DNA from: Arion vulgaris
Taxonomy: Eukaryota; Mollusca; Gastropoda; Stylommatophora; Arionidae
Length of the DNA: 64,000 bases
Assembly: GCA_020796225.1 (NCBI GenBank)
Contig: CM036768.1
Span: 40,064,789-40,128,788 of the forward strand
Direction: 5' to 3'
Shown in pieces: positions 53,301-63,305 of the stretch. Numbering within the stretch: position 1 is the stretch's first letter; each line of letters opens with the position of its first letter. The position numbers were made by a program, and so were the translations under genes. The notes under the pieces are model-generated. The model ran no database searches. It was given only the letters and a program-made list of their open reading frames with translations, and had not been told where the DNA came from.

Positions 53301-56300
53301 ACAGAGTGTGCATGTCTATTGTTCTACTACAGAGTGTGTATGTATATTGTTCTACTACAAGGTGCATGTCTATTGTTCAACTACAGAGTGTGCATGTCTA
53401 TTGTTCTACTACAGAGTGTGTTTGTATATTGTTCTACTACAGAGTGTGCATGTCTATTGTTCTACTACAGAGTGTGCATGCCTATTGTTCTACTACAGAG
53501 TGTGTATGTCTATTGTTCAACTACAGAGTGTGTATGTCTATTGTTCAACTACAGAGGGTGTATGTCTATTGTTCTACTACAGGAGTGTGCATGTCTATTG
53601 TTCTACTACAGAGTGTGCATGTCTATTGTTCTACTACAGAGTGTGTATGTATATTGTTCTACTACAGATGGTGTATGTCTATTGTTCAACTACAGAGTGT
53701 GCATGTCTATTGTTCTACTACAGAGTGTGTATGTCTATTGTCCTACTAAAGAGTGTGCATGTCTATTGTTCTACTACAGAGTGTGTATGTCTATTGTTCT
53801 ACTACAGAGTGTGCATGTCTATTGTTCTACTACAGAGGGTGCATGTCTATTGTTCTACTACAGAGTGTGTATGTCTATTGTTCTACTACAGAGGGTGCAT
53901 GTCTATTGTTCTACTACAGAGTGTGTATGTATATTGTTCTACTACAGAGTGTGCATGTCTATTGTTCTACTACAGAGTGTGCATGTCTATTGTTCTACTA
54001 CAGAGTCTGTATGTATATTGTTCTACTACAGAGTGTGCATGTCTATTGTTCAACTACAGAGTGTGCATGTCTATTGTTCTACTACAGAGTGTGTATGTCT
54101 ATTGTTCTACTACAGAGTGTGCATGTCTATTGTTCTACTACAGAGTGTGCATGCCTATTGTTCTACTACAGAGTGTGTATGTCTATTGTTCAACTACAGA
54201 GTGTGTATGTCTATTGTTCAACTACAGAGGGTGTATGTCTATTGTTCTACTACAGAGTGTGCATGCCTATTGTTCTACTACAGAGTGTGTATGTCTATTG
54301 TTCAACTACAGAGTGTGTATGTCTATTGTTCAACTACAGAGGGTGTATGTCTATTGTTCTACTACAGGAGTGTGCATGTATATTGTTCAATACGACACAA
54401 ATTTAAACATACTGGTCGCTGGTTTTACAAACAGAACCACCCCTACTCCCAACCACCTTTATAGTACCACATTTTACTGAGTTATACTACTGTAGCATAG
54501 TGCTAAATCTGGTTGCTCATATGACAGACCATCAGCACTACGTACCAAAGTACCACTACTACTACTACTACCATTACATGGGGATGCTTTCACAACTACG
54601 ATATGATGTATTTATATTTGTAACTGTACTACTAACACTAGCACTACTACTACTACTACCATTACATGGGGATGCTTTCACAACTACGATATGATGTATT
54701 TATATTTGTAACTGTACTACTAACACTATGCACTACTACTACCACCACCATTACATGGGGATGCTTTCACAACTACGATATGATGTATTTATATTTGTAA
54801 CTGTACTACTAACACTAGCACTACTATATCACGTACCTGACATCTGGCTTAGTAGCCACGGCATACCAAACAAATCCAGCAGCTCCTAAACAAGCAGTTC
54901 CAATGATTCCAACAAGCGGAACCAGCTGCAAAATAAAGAATAATTTATATAAAAAACCATACTTTTCTTTCTTTCATTTGTCGTCACACTGTTATCCGGT
55001 TCTTGTCCAGTGTTGTAGTTTTATGTTATTGTCTTGCGCTGCTGTAGTGACGTGAGAGATATATATGTGTGCTTTTTGTAAGGATTCTGCATGCTATGTC
55101 CTCTGTCGATCTTTTTCGTGGTCTTCTTCTTGTCTTCTTTCCTGATGTTCTGTTGTAGAAGACTTTATACAGTGGAGTTTGGTGGTATTCTTATTAAGTG
55201 GCCAAACCACTTTATTCTTTGTTTCTCAATGTAATTCAAGCAAGGTTATGTACCAACTTTATTTCTTATGCTGATGTGGGAGACTCTTGTCTTGTCTTGT
55301 GTTGCTGCTAACTGTTTGTATGCATCACATTTAACATTTAGTTATATTTGGCGACTGTGTTTTGCTCATTGTACATATTTGATGTTGGTAACACAGAGAA
55401 GGAATAAAAATGATCATCTGTTGTTTAGCGTTCAGTGTGATGTTTGGGTGTCATAACAATGGGGCAAGATGGTAGATTACACCAATTGTTTTTTGCACTC
55501 TAACCTATATCCCTCCGTCTAGTTTTCCATAATTTCTGAATATGCTTCCTAAGTATTTGAATTCTTGCACTTTGTTGATTGCAGTGCCATTGATATGGAT
55601 GTTTAGTTTATTATGTTTTCTTCCTATATTCATTATTTCGATTTTCACGTCAGGATTTATACAATTTTAGTTGAAGGTGACAATATCTTGTTGTATGTCT
55701 TGTTCTTGTTGATGTATCAGGCACTGATCATCTGGGAAAAGCAATTCATTTATTACATCATTATCTGAATTTGACTCTTGAGTTATTTTATCCTTATATG
55801 TGATATATTTGCAAACATCTTTCCTGTATGGCTCAAAAGAAAGATACCCACGTATGTTTCGCAATCTCTTTTGTCTGCCTTATTCTTCCATACGGAGACT
55901 ATAATTGCTCTCTGCCAGTCGTCTGGAGCTTCTTGTGTTTCTCAAGCTATGTTACAAATTGTAGTCAGCCAGGTAACTGCTATTGTCTTACATGCAAGTA
56001 ACATTTCTGTTGTAATACCATCTACCATGGCGGCCATTTTACTTTGTTTCGACTCGAGATTCTAAAATGTTCAATTCCTTGTATTTTCTTACTTTTATTT
56101 TGCTACTATGTGATACAAATGTAACGGATAGCATCAATACTTTAGTTGAGTATTAGTACCTGAAATGCGCATCAATAATAAACAATATTTTTAACGTCAT
56201 CACCCTCTGTTATTTCTATCAACTTCATATTTTATTTGGTTGTCTCCCTTCGCTGTACATTTTTAAAACCACAAAAACACCTAACTTGAAGATATAATTT

Positions 56301-59300
56301 CCCCCCTTCCTTGTTTGTTGGCCCCAAAATAGCAAATAAAGAAGGGCTAGCCATAGATTGAATGAGAGAGCACATACTACAAGATTGCCAATTGATAGCA
56401 GGCCTAGAAAAGAAACCTGGCCCGAAAACACAGAACTCCGAGAAGCTGTACGGAGGACGAAGTCCTAAAACCACGGTAACATTCATGATAAAGTCTGGTT
56501 CATCGGCCTAGGCGGGGATCGAGAGAGAGAGAGAGAGAGTGAATGAGGCGTACCTCGGCCTAACGAGTCTTCAATCCCCGACATAGCAGACAAACAGTGA
56601 GCCCCGACATAGCAAACAAACAGTGAGGTTTACTTGTTTGTGTTAGACGATAGATTCTTCATATCATTACCCTTTGAATTGTCATGGCTAGTCTCCTTGC
56701 AGGTGGCGTCTGTGGCCTATAAGGGATAGTGACTCGGTTTATTAACCCCGACGTTCTGAGTTCGAATCACGCTTTGATTTGGTTGCGAATTGTTTCGCGT
56801 GGGTTTTACAAAGGACGATGGCACCACCCGTTCAGAAAGCAATGGCAAACTACTGAACGTAATAATGCCTATAAAAGTCACAAACAGCGTTAAAAAAGCT
56901 GGGGCTGATTCGCAAAGTCTTGTAAAGGATATGCAATTAACTTAAGTCTCCTTGCAACTTATTTTGTAGTTTCCATCCCGTTACTTAGGGAGCCAAGATC
57001 ATTTTTAATGTCTTCATTATTGATGGCAATTTTGGATTAAACAATTTGTTTTGTTAGGGAGCATAATTTTAGTTCTATTTGTATTCATATTAAAAATGTT
57101 CTGATCTGGTCTTTACTGAGTGTGCAAGGGCGGATCATCATCATCAGACGGATGAATGTATAATAACAAATAACGTAAATTAGTTGGATGTATGCCATCG
57201 AGATTTGATGTGAGATACAGGGGGGCGTGAAACCTGCTGGTCTGCCGGGAGTGCAGTACGTAAGTTCTAACTATCTAACTAACCAACCAGCCAACTGACT
57301 GACTGACTAACTATATAACTAACCAACCAGCCAACTGACTGACTAACTATCTAACTAACCAACCAGCCAACTGACTGACTGACTAACTATATAACTAACC
57401 AACCAGCCAACTGACTGACTGACTAACTATATAACTAACCAACCAGCCAACTGACTGACTGACTAACTATATAACTAACCAACCAGCCAACTGACTGACT
57501 GACTAACTATATAACTAACCAACCAGCCAACTGACTGACTGACTAACTATCTAACTAACCAACCAGCCAACTGACTGACTGACTAACTATATAACTAACC
57601 AACCAGCCAACTGACTGACTGACTAACTATCTAACTAACCAACCAGCCAACTGACTGACTGACTAACTATCTAACTAACCAACCAGCCAACTGACTGACT
57701 GACTAACTATCTAACTAACCAACCAGCCAACTGAATGACTGACTAACTATCTAACTAACCAACCAGCCAACTGACTGACTGACTAACTATCTAACTGACC
57801 AACCAGCCAACTGACTGACTGACTAACTATCTAACTAACCAACCAGCCAACTGACTGACTGACTAACTATCTAACTAACCAACCAGCCAACTGACTGACT
57901 GACTAACTATCTAACTAACCAACCAGCCAACTGACTGACTGACTAACTATCTAACTAACCAACCAGCCAACTGACTGACTGACTAACTATATAACTAACC
58001 AACCAGCCAACTGACTGACTGACTAACTATCTAACTAACCAACCAGCCAACTGACTGACTGACTAACTATCTAACTAACCAACCAGCCAACTGACTGACT
58101 AACTATCTAACTAACCAACCAGCCAACTGACTGACTGACTAACTATCTAACTAACCAACCAGCCAACTGACTGACTGACTAACTATCTAACTAACCAACC
58201 AGCCAACTGACTGACTGACTAACTATATAACTAACCAACCAGCCAACTGACTGACTGACTAACTATAATAACTAACCAGCCAACTGACTGACTGACTAAC
58301 TATCTAACTAACCAACCAGCCAACTGACTGACTGACTAACTATCTAACTAACCAACCAGCCAACTGACTGACTGACTAACTATATAACTAACCAACCAGC
58401 TAGACTGACTGACTAACTATCTAACTAACCAACCAGCCAACTGACTGACTGACTAACTATCTAACTAACCAACCAGCCAACTGACTGACTGACTAACTAT
58501 CTAACTAACCAACCAGCCAACTGACTGACCGACTAACTATCTAACTAACCAACCAGCCAACTGACTGACTGACTAACTATATAACCAACAAATCATCAAA
58601 CTGACTGACCAACAAACTATATAACTAACCAACCAGCCAACTGACTGACTGACTAACTATATAACCAACAAATCATCAAACTGACTGACCAACAAACTAT
58701 CTAACTAACCAAACAACTGATCGACTAACGAACTGTCTAATGAGCTACCAACTAAACAAAGTAAGTAACAAAGTAGGTAACTAAATATAGAATTACTTAT
58801 TAACTAACTCATTTTAAGGACACCGCAGATAAGAGACTATACTTGTTTATGACGGCCGATTTGAAAGATATTCTATAAAATAGAACAGATGTTTACAACG
58901 CAATATGTGCCCCCAGCCTCCCTTAATCATACTCCATCTCTATGGGGCCTCACACTGGGAAGGGATAATTTAAAACAGCTTGGGGGTGGGGGAGTGATTA
59001 ACGGTTTATCTTGTGGAGCCCACTGTTTAGAATGATGTAGGTAAATACATATAAAAAAAAATATTCGGACAAGATTTTTATGGAGAAGACAACTTTTTAT
59101 GGAGAAGACAAGTTTTTATGGAGAAGACTAGTTTTTATGGAGAAGACTAGTTTTGATAGTGAATCGCATATATAGAGTAATCAACATAGTTTTTCTTGTT
59201 GTTTTATCACTGCCAACTCGAAGTTGATATAGTTGGCTGACTGGTTTTATTCATTACACAATTATACCTAAATCGGAAATTCCCAAATGACATCATAGGA

Positions 59301-62300
59301 ATACTTTCTTTCTTGCTAAAATTAGAACTGGTAAACAACTGTAACGGCGAGTGTTTTTGTTGATTCCAGTTCTAATCGAAACTCTCGCTTTCTATAAAAA
59401 CTAGTAACAGATCTAGTGTACCGTAGATCTGTTACTATTGTGTACAATCCGGTGAGGTTGATTTAATATAACCTGAAGAAGAAATATTTCAAACTACATC
59501 AAATTTTCTTGGAAAAATATTTCTCTAGCGTCATGGATATTCTAAGGCTGCTTGCAAAATTTCACTGAGATCCAACAGGTAGTTTTCGAGAAAATCAATT
59601 TCAAACTGCTCACGAATTAATGGACAGACTATAGTAGTTTCCAAAAACTAAATATAGAATATTGCTAGGCCTTGACCTCTTTCAACATTCGTCATTTTAG
59701 CAACCCGTGGGATACTTAGCATTCTTCTATAGAAACCTTGTCTCTGTGACCTTAAGTGTTTATCTCATCTGTTTAATGTCCTTGACACGCTTCGGAATGT
59801 CATTGTAGAGCACAGAGGAACTCTCTTACCGACTTCCTTATACAAGCACTTGTTGCATATAATGCCTATTTAAAAGATTGTATTTCTGTATTTTTGTTGT
59901 ATTTTTGTACATACTTGGTCACATCAAGCGTCACGATGGCCTGGAAAGAATAATAGCCTACTAGAGGGCAGGGTCCCAGGACGCAGAGGCAGACCAAGAA
60001 GAAGATGGCTACAAGATATTAAAGAAACCATGAACTGACCATCGACGAAGTGGGTGAACTGGCTAGAGATAGAGTGAATTTCAGATGTGCTGCAAAGGAG
60101 CAACGTCCTATTTTTTTCCCGATCAAGAAGCACCTGAGCTTTTCAGCTCTTCGTCTCGGTGCCATGGACATCGTAACCCTTCGGTTCGGTGCCACGAACA
60201 CCGTAAATCTGGGGAATTTGTGACTTTTTCTGCCATCCCGCGGAATTGAACCCGCACACACGAGGGATAGTCACCCGTAGTCCAACGCGCTACGAACACG
60301 CTGGACAGACGGGCGGCAACGTCCTATAAAGGATACGCACCTTGATGATCATTTTTGTTTACCAAATATTATTATGAATTGTTATAAATGATTATTTTAA
60401 TTTCAATCAGAATGTGTAATATCGTTATACACCGGCCGCGCGTGTAAAGTCTAGCTACATACAAATAAATTATAAGATTCTTGTTTCGTTTTCCGAACGG
60501 TGAATACTGAAAATGTCATTCGCATATTGCTCTTAAAGATAAAACACGTAATTTTGGTGTTCTTCAAATTCATTAATGAAATTCGAGGTTAATACAATCA
60601 ACACGGATTGAGAAAAACATGTACTATATTGTTACAAGAAACATGAGACAAGAATTAGGCAATATTTCATCTTGTGTGAATCAAAGAATAGAGAAGTGCG
60701 TGTGCATTTGTTGATGCTCGAAGCGCCCAGGGCGTAACATGATAGAGAGAGCATACAAAATGCACAATAATCATCATCAGGTACTGTCTCTGCATGGTAG
60801 GTTGGCTGCAATAGACCTCCAACATCCCCTGTATCTTGTCTTGTCTCAACCTGTCTCATCCCCTGTCTCAACGCATTCTGTAACAATGAACTTTGTTCAT
60901 CTCCGGCTGTTTGTTTCCCTCCCACTTGTGTCTTGATCTTCCTCTTGCTGGTCGCCCTTCAACTTTCTCCTCTAATAAGGTTTTGATTATACTTTTAACA
61001 TTTATGAGATTTTTATTCAAATTGAGCACGTGAAAGAACAAATGATAGCTGAAAATCGATAAGAGTAGACTGCAAAGCTGCTGTCCGGGTAAGATAAGAA
61101 AAGGCTGCAAAGCTGCTGTCCGGGCAAAATTCATTAACAAGATTCAAATAAAATTCCTACAAAAAATGTCCACCATCTTAAAAGCTACATCGGGAAACCT
61201 AACTGGTGCTACGGAGCTCGCGCACTGCTGCTAAGATCTTTCAGTGTAAAAAAAGAGATCGACCAACATATTGGTATTCCTCGAAGTGAAATAATGTTCC
61301 ATCAATAAATCGACCAATCAATATCTGCATCTGTCAATGTCTGTGGTCATTCATGTAGTACCAGCCTCTAGAATCTAGTTGATTATCATTGACATATGTT
61401 CTTGCAGCTTCGTTGAGCGTGAATCCATTAAACATTTGATCCTGGGTAAAGAGGAAGTCACAAATTACAATGTTGACAGACAAGTTTATTTATAGACTTC
61501 ACGTGGGCTGTCTAGAATACAAAGACGTGTCTACGTGATGAACTCAGCGTAGCATGATCTGTAAACCCGGAACTTATATCATTACCATTAAATACTTAAC
61601 ATGTCTAGCTATATCCTGTGCAGAACGTTGTACTACTTACAGCAGACTTGGAAACTATCGTGTTTTAGCTAGTTCTCCCACCTACTCCATCACCATGTTC
61701 CAGGTATTTTACATTTCCTGTTGCAACCGTTGTCTTGGTCTTCTCCTGTTTCATCTTTCAGAAATGATGCCCTCCATTATTGCTCTTTCAAAGCCACTAT
61801 TTCGTTTAATAACAATTTTTAAAAGTCACGTTGTCTAGACATGATATTATCTATGAAACAGTGCTCCTCAATGTTCGTCTTGTAGAATGTCTATATTTTT
61901 GCTCATATTTATCCAGGACGTTTTAATAATAATTCAATAGCATTTTGTTTCAACAGATTTGACTCTATTCTATCTATCTATATATTTATCACTAGCGTGA
62001 ACTCTCTTCTATCTATCTATCTATCTATCTATTTATCACTAGCGTGAACTTTCTTCTATCTATATATTTATCACTAGCGTGAACTTTCTTCTATCTATCT
62101 ATATATTTATCACTAGCGTGAACTTTCTTCTATATATATATTTATCACTAACGTGAACTCTCTTCTATCTATCTATATATTTATCACTAGCGTGAACTTT
62201 CTTCTATCTATATATTTATCACTAGCGTGAACTTTCTTCTGTCTATATATTTATCACTAGCGTGAACTTTCTTCTATCTATATATTTATCACTAAGCGTG

Positions 62301-63151
62301 AACTTCTTCTATCTATCTATATATTTATCCCTAACGTGAACTTTCTTCTATCTATCTATATATTTATCACTAGCGTGAACTCTCTTCTATCTATCTATAT
62401 ATTTATCACTAGTGTGAACTTTCTTATATCTATATATTTATCACTAGCGTGAACTTTCTTCTATCTATATATTTATCACTAGCGTGAACTCTCTTCTATC
62501 TATATATTTATAACTAGCGTGAACTCTCAGCTATCTATCTATCTATATATTTATCACTAACGTGAACTTTCTTCTATCTATCTATATATTTATCCCTAAC
62601 GTGAACTTTCTTCTATCTATCTATATATTTATCACTGACGTGAACTTTCTTCTATCTATATATTTATCACTGACGTGAACTTTCTTCTATTTATATATTT
62701 ATCTCTAGCGTGAACTTTCTTGAACAATTCTTGGTTATTTTTAATCGCTCTGACAAAGAATTGTTACTTTGATAGAGGTTACTTCTTTGTATTGACATAT
62801 TTTACACACTTGTATTCTTGACCTAGTTCTACAAATGATATCTAAATAATCCGTTTCTCAAATTTTAGATGGTTATAGGAAGAACAATTTACAATAATTT
62901 GTGTTTGTAGGATAGGTTTATGGAAATTAAAGTTTATTATTGTTACTTGTCTGTTTACCATGTTTCATTTAATTTCAGACAAGAATTGAGCCAGCACAAT
63001 ACATTTGTTTCTTGCTGTATGTATATACACACACAATAGAAATACTAGTAGTGAAAAATTGTGAAAAGAAAATAAGAACAGAGAGATAAATGAAGGTGAT
63101 TGATATCTGCAGCATTGTACCTCAACGGCTTGGAAAGGTGAAAATAAATAA

Positions 63152-63189
<38 letters not shown>

Positions 63190-63292
63190 AATTCTTTGTC
63201 TCTCTCTCCTCTCCCCCTAGACCCGTACTTACCTCCGGGAATTTTTTAAGCGCTACTAGACCAAATCCAAAAGTTTTGGTGCTTGCACTCAT
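41231..63292 (-). CDS. NDUFA4/B12D-family small mitochondrial inner-membrane protein
   Basis: Four coding exons (63292-63233, 54925-54837, 47797-47764, 41314-41231) join in phase to about 88 residues. Seen: a short N-terminus with VALKKFPELVPL; one hydrophobic membrane segment, VGIIGTACLGAAGFVWYAVA; then TKPDV; and a charged C-terminus, PNPELEQLRKEIGSYKS. This is the layout of the NDUFA4 / C15orf48 / B12D family (Pfam B12D): a single-pass inner-membrane protein associated with cytochrome c oxidase. Known: NDUFA4 is now assigned to complex IV, though it was first assigned to complex I. Which paralogue this is cannot be told, so no symbol is given. Exon 3 is the weakest part. The gene spans 22 kb because its introns are filled with minisatellites. 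An acceptor just 5' of the ATG shows that a non-coding first exon lies upstream. Confidence 0.8.
41470..41757. repeat. 58-bp tandem repeat, 5 copies
   Basis: GTTGATATCATGTACAGTTG, TACACCATATTTCATAATCT, AACATATTCCATTGACAT. The two outer copies are a few bases shorter. In the last NDUFA4-like intron. Confidence 0.93.
41785..43917. repeat. 40-bp minisatellite, about 52 copies, 2.1 kb
   Basis: Unit TAAAGAGGTAGTGTAATACA then TCTGATGAGTGTCTGTAGCT. Two main variants (GAGTGTC / GAACGTC) are intermixed, with AC/GC and TT changes. Length is very constant from 42,850 to 43,850; the left edge is ragged with deletions. Confidence 0.97.
43915..44100 (+). mobile_element. SINE-C copy
   Basis: Begins right where the 40-bp array ends. 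It has ACCTGGTTCAAACTCCG as B-box and the diagnostic TTCAGAAAGCAATGACAAAC followed by TACTGAACGTATAAGTGGTG. Confidence 0.75.
44168..45800. repeat. 71-bp minisatellite with an internal (GA)n, about 24 copies
   Basis: Unit CCAACACCTAACGTTGAACA, GTGAATTTGTATACAAGAAG, TGAGTTCGTTAGAGAGAGAG, TCAATAATTTT. The GA run varies from 3 to 9 pairs between copies, and some copies lack TTTGTA. A microsatellite is embedded in each unit of a minisatellite. Confidence 0.97.
45865..46130 (+). mobile_element. LINE fragment (C-terminal reverse transcriptase region)
   Basis: Reads LEATKIRFYRRILRVP, a stop, TVKNTIINFGKMSMQRRSKL: the R-R-x-L-R-V-P-W-T block, with Trp changed to a stop. It fills the gap between the 71-bp array and the TAGTCTGTAGTGA array. 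Confidence 0.6.
46150..46440. repeat. Short-unit repeat, TAGTCTGTAGTGA-like, about 24 copies
   Basis: A degenerate 11-12 bp unit (GATAGTCTGTA / GATAGCCTGTA / GGTAGTCTGTA). Confidence 0.9.
46617..47752. repeat. 70-bp minisatellite, about 16 copies
   Basis: Unit AAACCCACACTACAAAAGGA, GACAAGCAGCTGCAGAAACA, TGGACAGAAAGGAGGAGATG, GTGGGATGGC. It lacks stop triplets on both strands, so many overlapping frames of up to 196 codons appear. It ends about 10 bp from the candidate exon 3 of the NDUFA4-like gene. Confidence 0.97.
47764..47797 (-). CDS. Candidate NDUFA4-like exon 3 (34 nt)
   Basis: After TTATTTCAGTCAG the sequence A-GAC-AAA... completes Arg and reads DKNVTSQFVNN, ending at GTGGGA. The entry phase (2) and exit phase (0) suit both neighbours exactly. 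It lacks the NPxPW motif found here in vertebrate NDUFA4, so the call rests on phase and splice sites. The 70-bp minisatellite starts about 10 bp beyond the donor. Confidence 0.5.
48036..48331. repeat. 97-bp tandem repeat, 3 copies
   Basis: AATGTGTGTCAGTCAATTAT, TCTAATAAAACATTCATTTA, CTCCTTGACCAGAACATGAT repeated three times; the third copy has lost single T and A bases. Confidence 0.95.
48332..48823. other. NDUFA4-like intron, no feature seen
   Basis: Unique-looking sequence. It was searched on the minus strand for an NDUFA4-like exon, and none fits both neighbours in phase. Confidence 0.5.
48824..54395. repeat. 28-bp minisatellite, about 199 copies, 5.6 kb
   Basis: Unit ACTACAGAGTGTGCATGTCT then ATTGTTCA, with variants GTGTAT, GGGCAC, TTCTAC and CCTTTTG. 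The register is kept: the marker AACTCC falls at 50304, 50640, 50892, 51340, 51788, 52264 and 52740, all multiples of 28 apart. No stop triplet occurs on the plus strand, so all three frames stay open and encode the same 28-residue cycle (as in SIVQLQSVHVYCSTTECACL). The long ORFs (up to 1188 codons) are therefore not genes. Confidence 0.98.
54553..54826. repeat. Tandem repeat, unit about 95 bp, 3 copies, with (ACT)n
   Basis: CATTACATGGGGATGCTTTC, ACAACTACGATATGATGTAT, TTATATTTGTAACTGTACTA and an ACTACTACT run. It ends about 10 bp from the donor of NDUFA4-like exon 2. Confidence 0.94.
54837..54925 (-). CDS. NDUFA4-like exon 2: transmembrane segment
   Basis: An 89-nt exon from TTTTGCAG to GTACGT. 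It encodes LVPLVGIIGTACLGAAGF, then VWYAVATKPDV and two bases (AG) of an Arg or Ser codon. It is one membrane-spanning helix followed by the family's x-P-D-V motif. The ~95-bp minisatellite ends about 10 bp beyond its donor. Confidence 0.87.
55430..55880 (-). mobile_element. LINE fragment, reverse transcriptase YADD-type region
   Basis: The minus strand reads VINELLFPDDQCLIHQ (the catalytic F-A-D-D box with Pro for Ala), then PDVKIEIMNIGRKHNKLNIH and NKVQEFKYLGSIFRN. A further decayed part of the same element is at 55,070-55,260. It sits in the NDUFA4-like first coding intron. Confidence 0.75.
55881..56707. other. NDUFA4-like intron, no feature firmly seen
   Basis: Contains a (GA)n run at 56,521-56,540 and a short direct repeat (CCGACATAGCA...AACAGTGAG, twice, at 56,578-56,625). 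56,891-57,267 has no recognised feature. Confidence 0.5.
56708..56890 (+). mobile_element. SINE-C copy (tRNA-derived)
   Basis: tRNA-like head with a B-box-like GAGTTCGAATCACG (56757-56770), then a body ending TTCAGAAAGCAATGGCAAAC and TACTGAACG. The 3' motif recurs at 7418-7450 (minus), 44030-44060 (plus), 40045-40070 (plus) and, as short pieces, near 6240 and 8505. Confidence 0.78.
57268..58735. repeat. 40-bp minisatellite made of CTAA/CTGA tetramers, about 36 copies
   Basis: Unit CTAACTATCTAACTAACCAA then CCAGCCAACTGACTGACTGA. Every unit is a string of tetramers with a strict 40-bp higher period. (CTAA)n is also the tail of LINE family V at 35,590 and 36,700. Confidence 0.97.
58736..59924. 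other. NDUFA4-like intron, mostly blank
   Basis: Only the 19-bp repeat at 59,077 is recognised. 61,011-61,967 and 62,723-63,139 also show nothing. Confidence 0.5.
59077..59155. repeat. 19-bp tandem repeat, 4-5 copies
   Basis: TTTTTATGGAGAAGACAAG, with C/G and A/T changes at the end of each unit. Confidence 0.9.
59925..60350 (+). mobile_element. LINE family W 3' end, split by SINE-D
   Basis: Nucleotide match to 40,325-40,530: CATCAAGCGTCACGATGGCC, then CCAGGACGCAGAGGCAGACC, AGTGAATTTCAGATG, interrupted at 60,110 and resumed at 60,317 with CAACGTCCTATAAAGGATAC. Confidence 0.85.
60111..60315 (-). mobile_element. SINE-D (205 bp) inserted in a LINE, with target duplication
   Basis: Flanked by the direct repeat GCAACGTCCTA (60100-60110 and 60316-60326). 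On the minus strand it has an A-box-like GTAGCGCGTTGG, a B-box GCGGGTTCAATTCC and a terminal A-run, which is the full plan of a tRNA-derived SINE. The acceptor-stem halves do not pair well, so it is not an active tRNA gene. The surrounding LINE tail continues on both sides. Confidence 0.9.
60640..61010 (-). mobile_element. LINE 3' end
   Basis: The minus strand reads EEKVEGRPARGRSRHKWEGN, the basic G-R-x-x-R-G-R-x-R-x-x-W ending of a non-LTR polyprotein, followed by a stop-rich tail containing GATGATGATTATT. Confidence 0.6.
61968..62722. repeat. 39-bp minisatellite with internal (TCTA)n, about 19 copies
   Basis: Unit TCTATATATTTATCACTAGC then GTGAACTTTCTTCTATC. The number of TCTA steps varies from 1 to 5. 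Confidence 0.95.
63140..63190. repeat. Microsatellite (AAAT)n followed by (AT)n
   Basis: AATAAATAAATAAATATATA then a long alternating AT run. It begins about 45 bp beyond the donor of the first NDUFA4-like coding exon. Confidence 0.93.
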
Positions 63293-63305
63293 TTTGTCGT
63301 TTGTC
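63233..63305 (-). CDS. NDUFA4-like exon with start codon (ATG at 63292)
   Basis: A polypyrimidine tract and TTTAG acceptor end at 63306, then 13 nt of 5' UTR, then the ATG. It codes for MSASTKTFGFGLVALKKFPE (20 codons) and ends GAG/GTAAGT, phase 0. The LKKxPELxPL motif is the usual start of the family's membrane anchor. Confidence 0.85.

Noticed and set aside
48662..54480. Six plus-strand ORFs of 278-1188 codons as repeat-protein genes
   Set aside because: They are the three frames of a 28-bp tandem repeat with no stop triplet; all encode the same cycle, and they have no splice signals, start context or non-repeat domain.
60230..60315. Functional tRNA gene on the minus strand
   Set aside because: A- and B-boxes are present but the acceptor stem pairs poorly, and the unit has an A-tail and target duplication, so it is a SINE.
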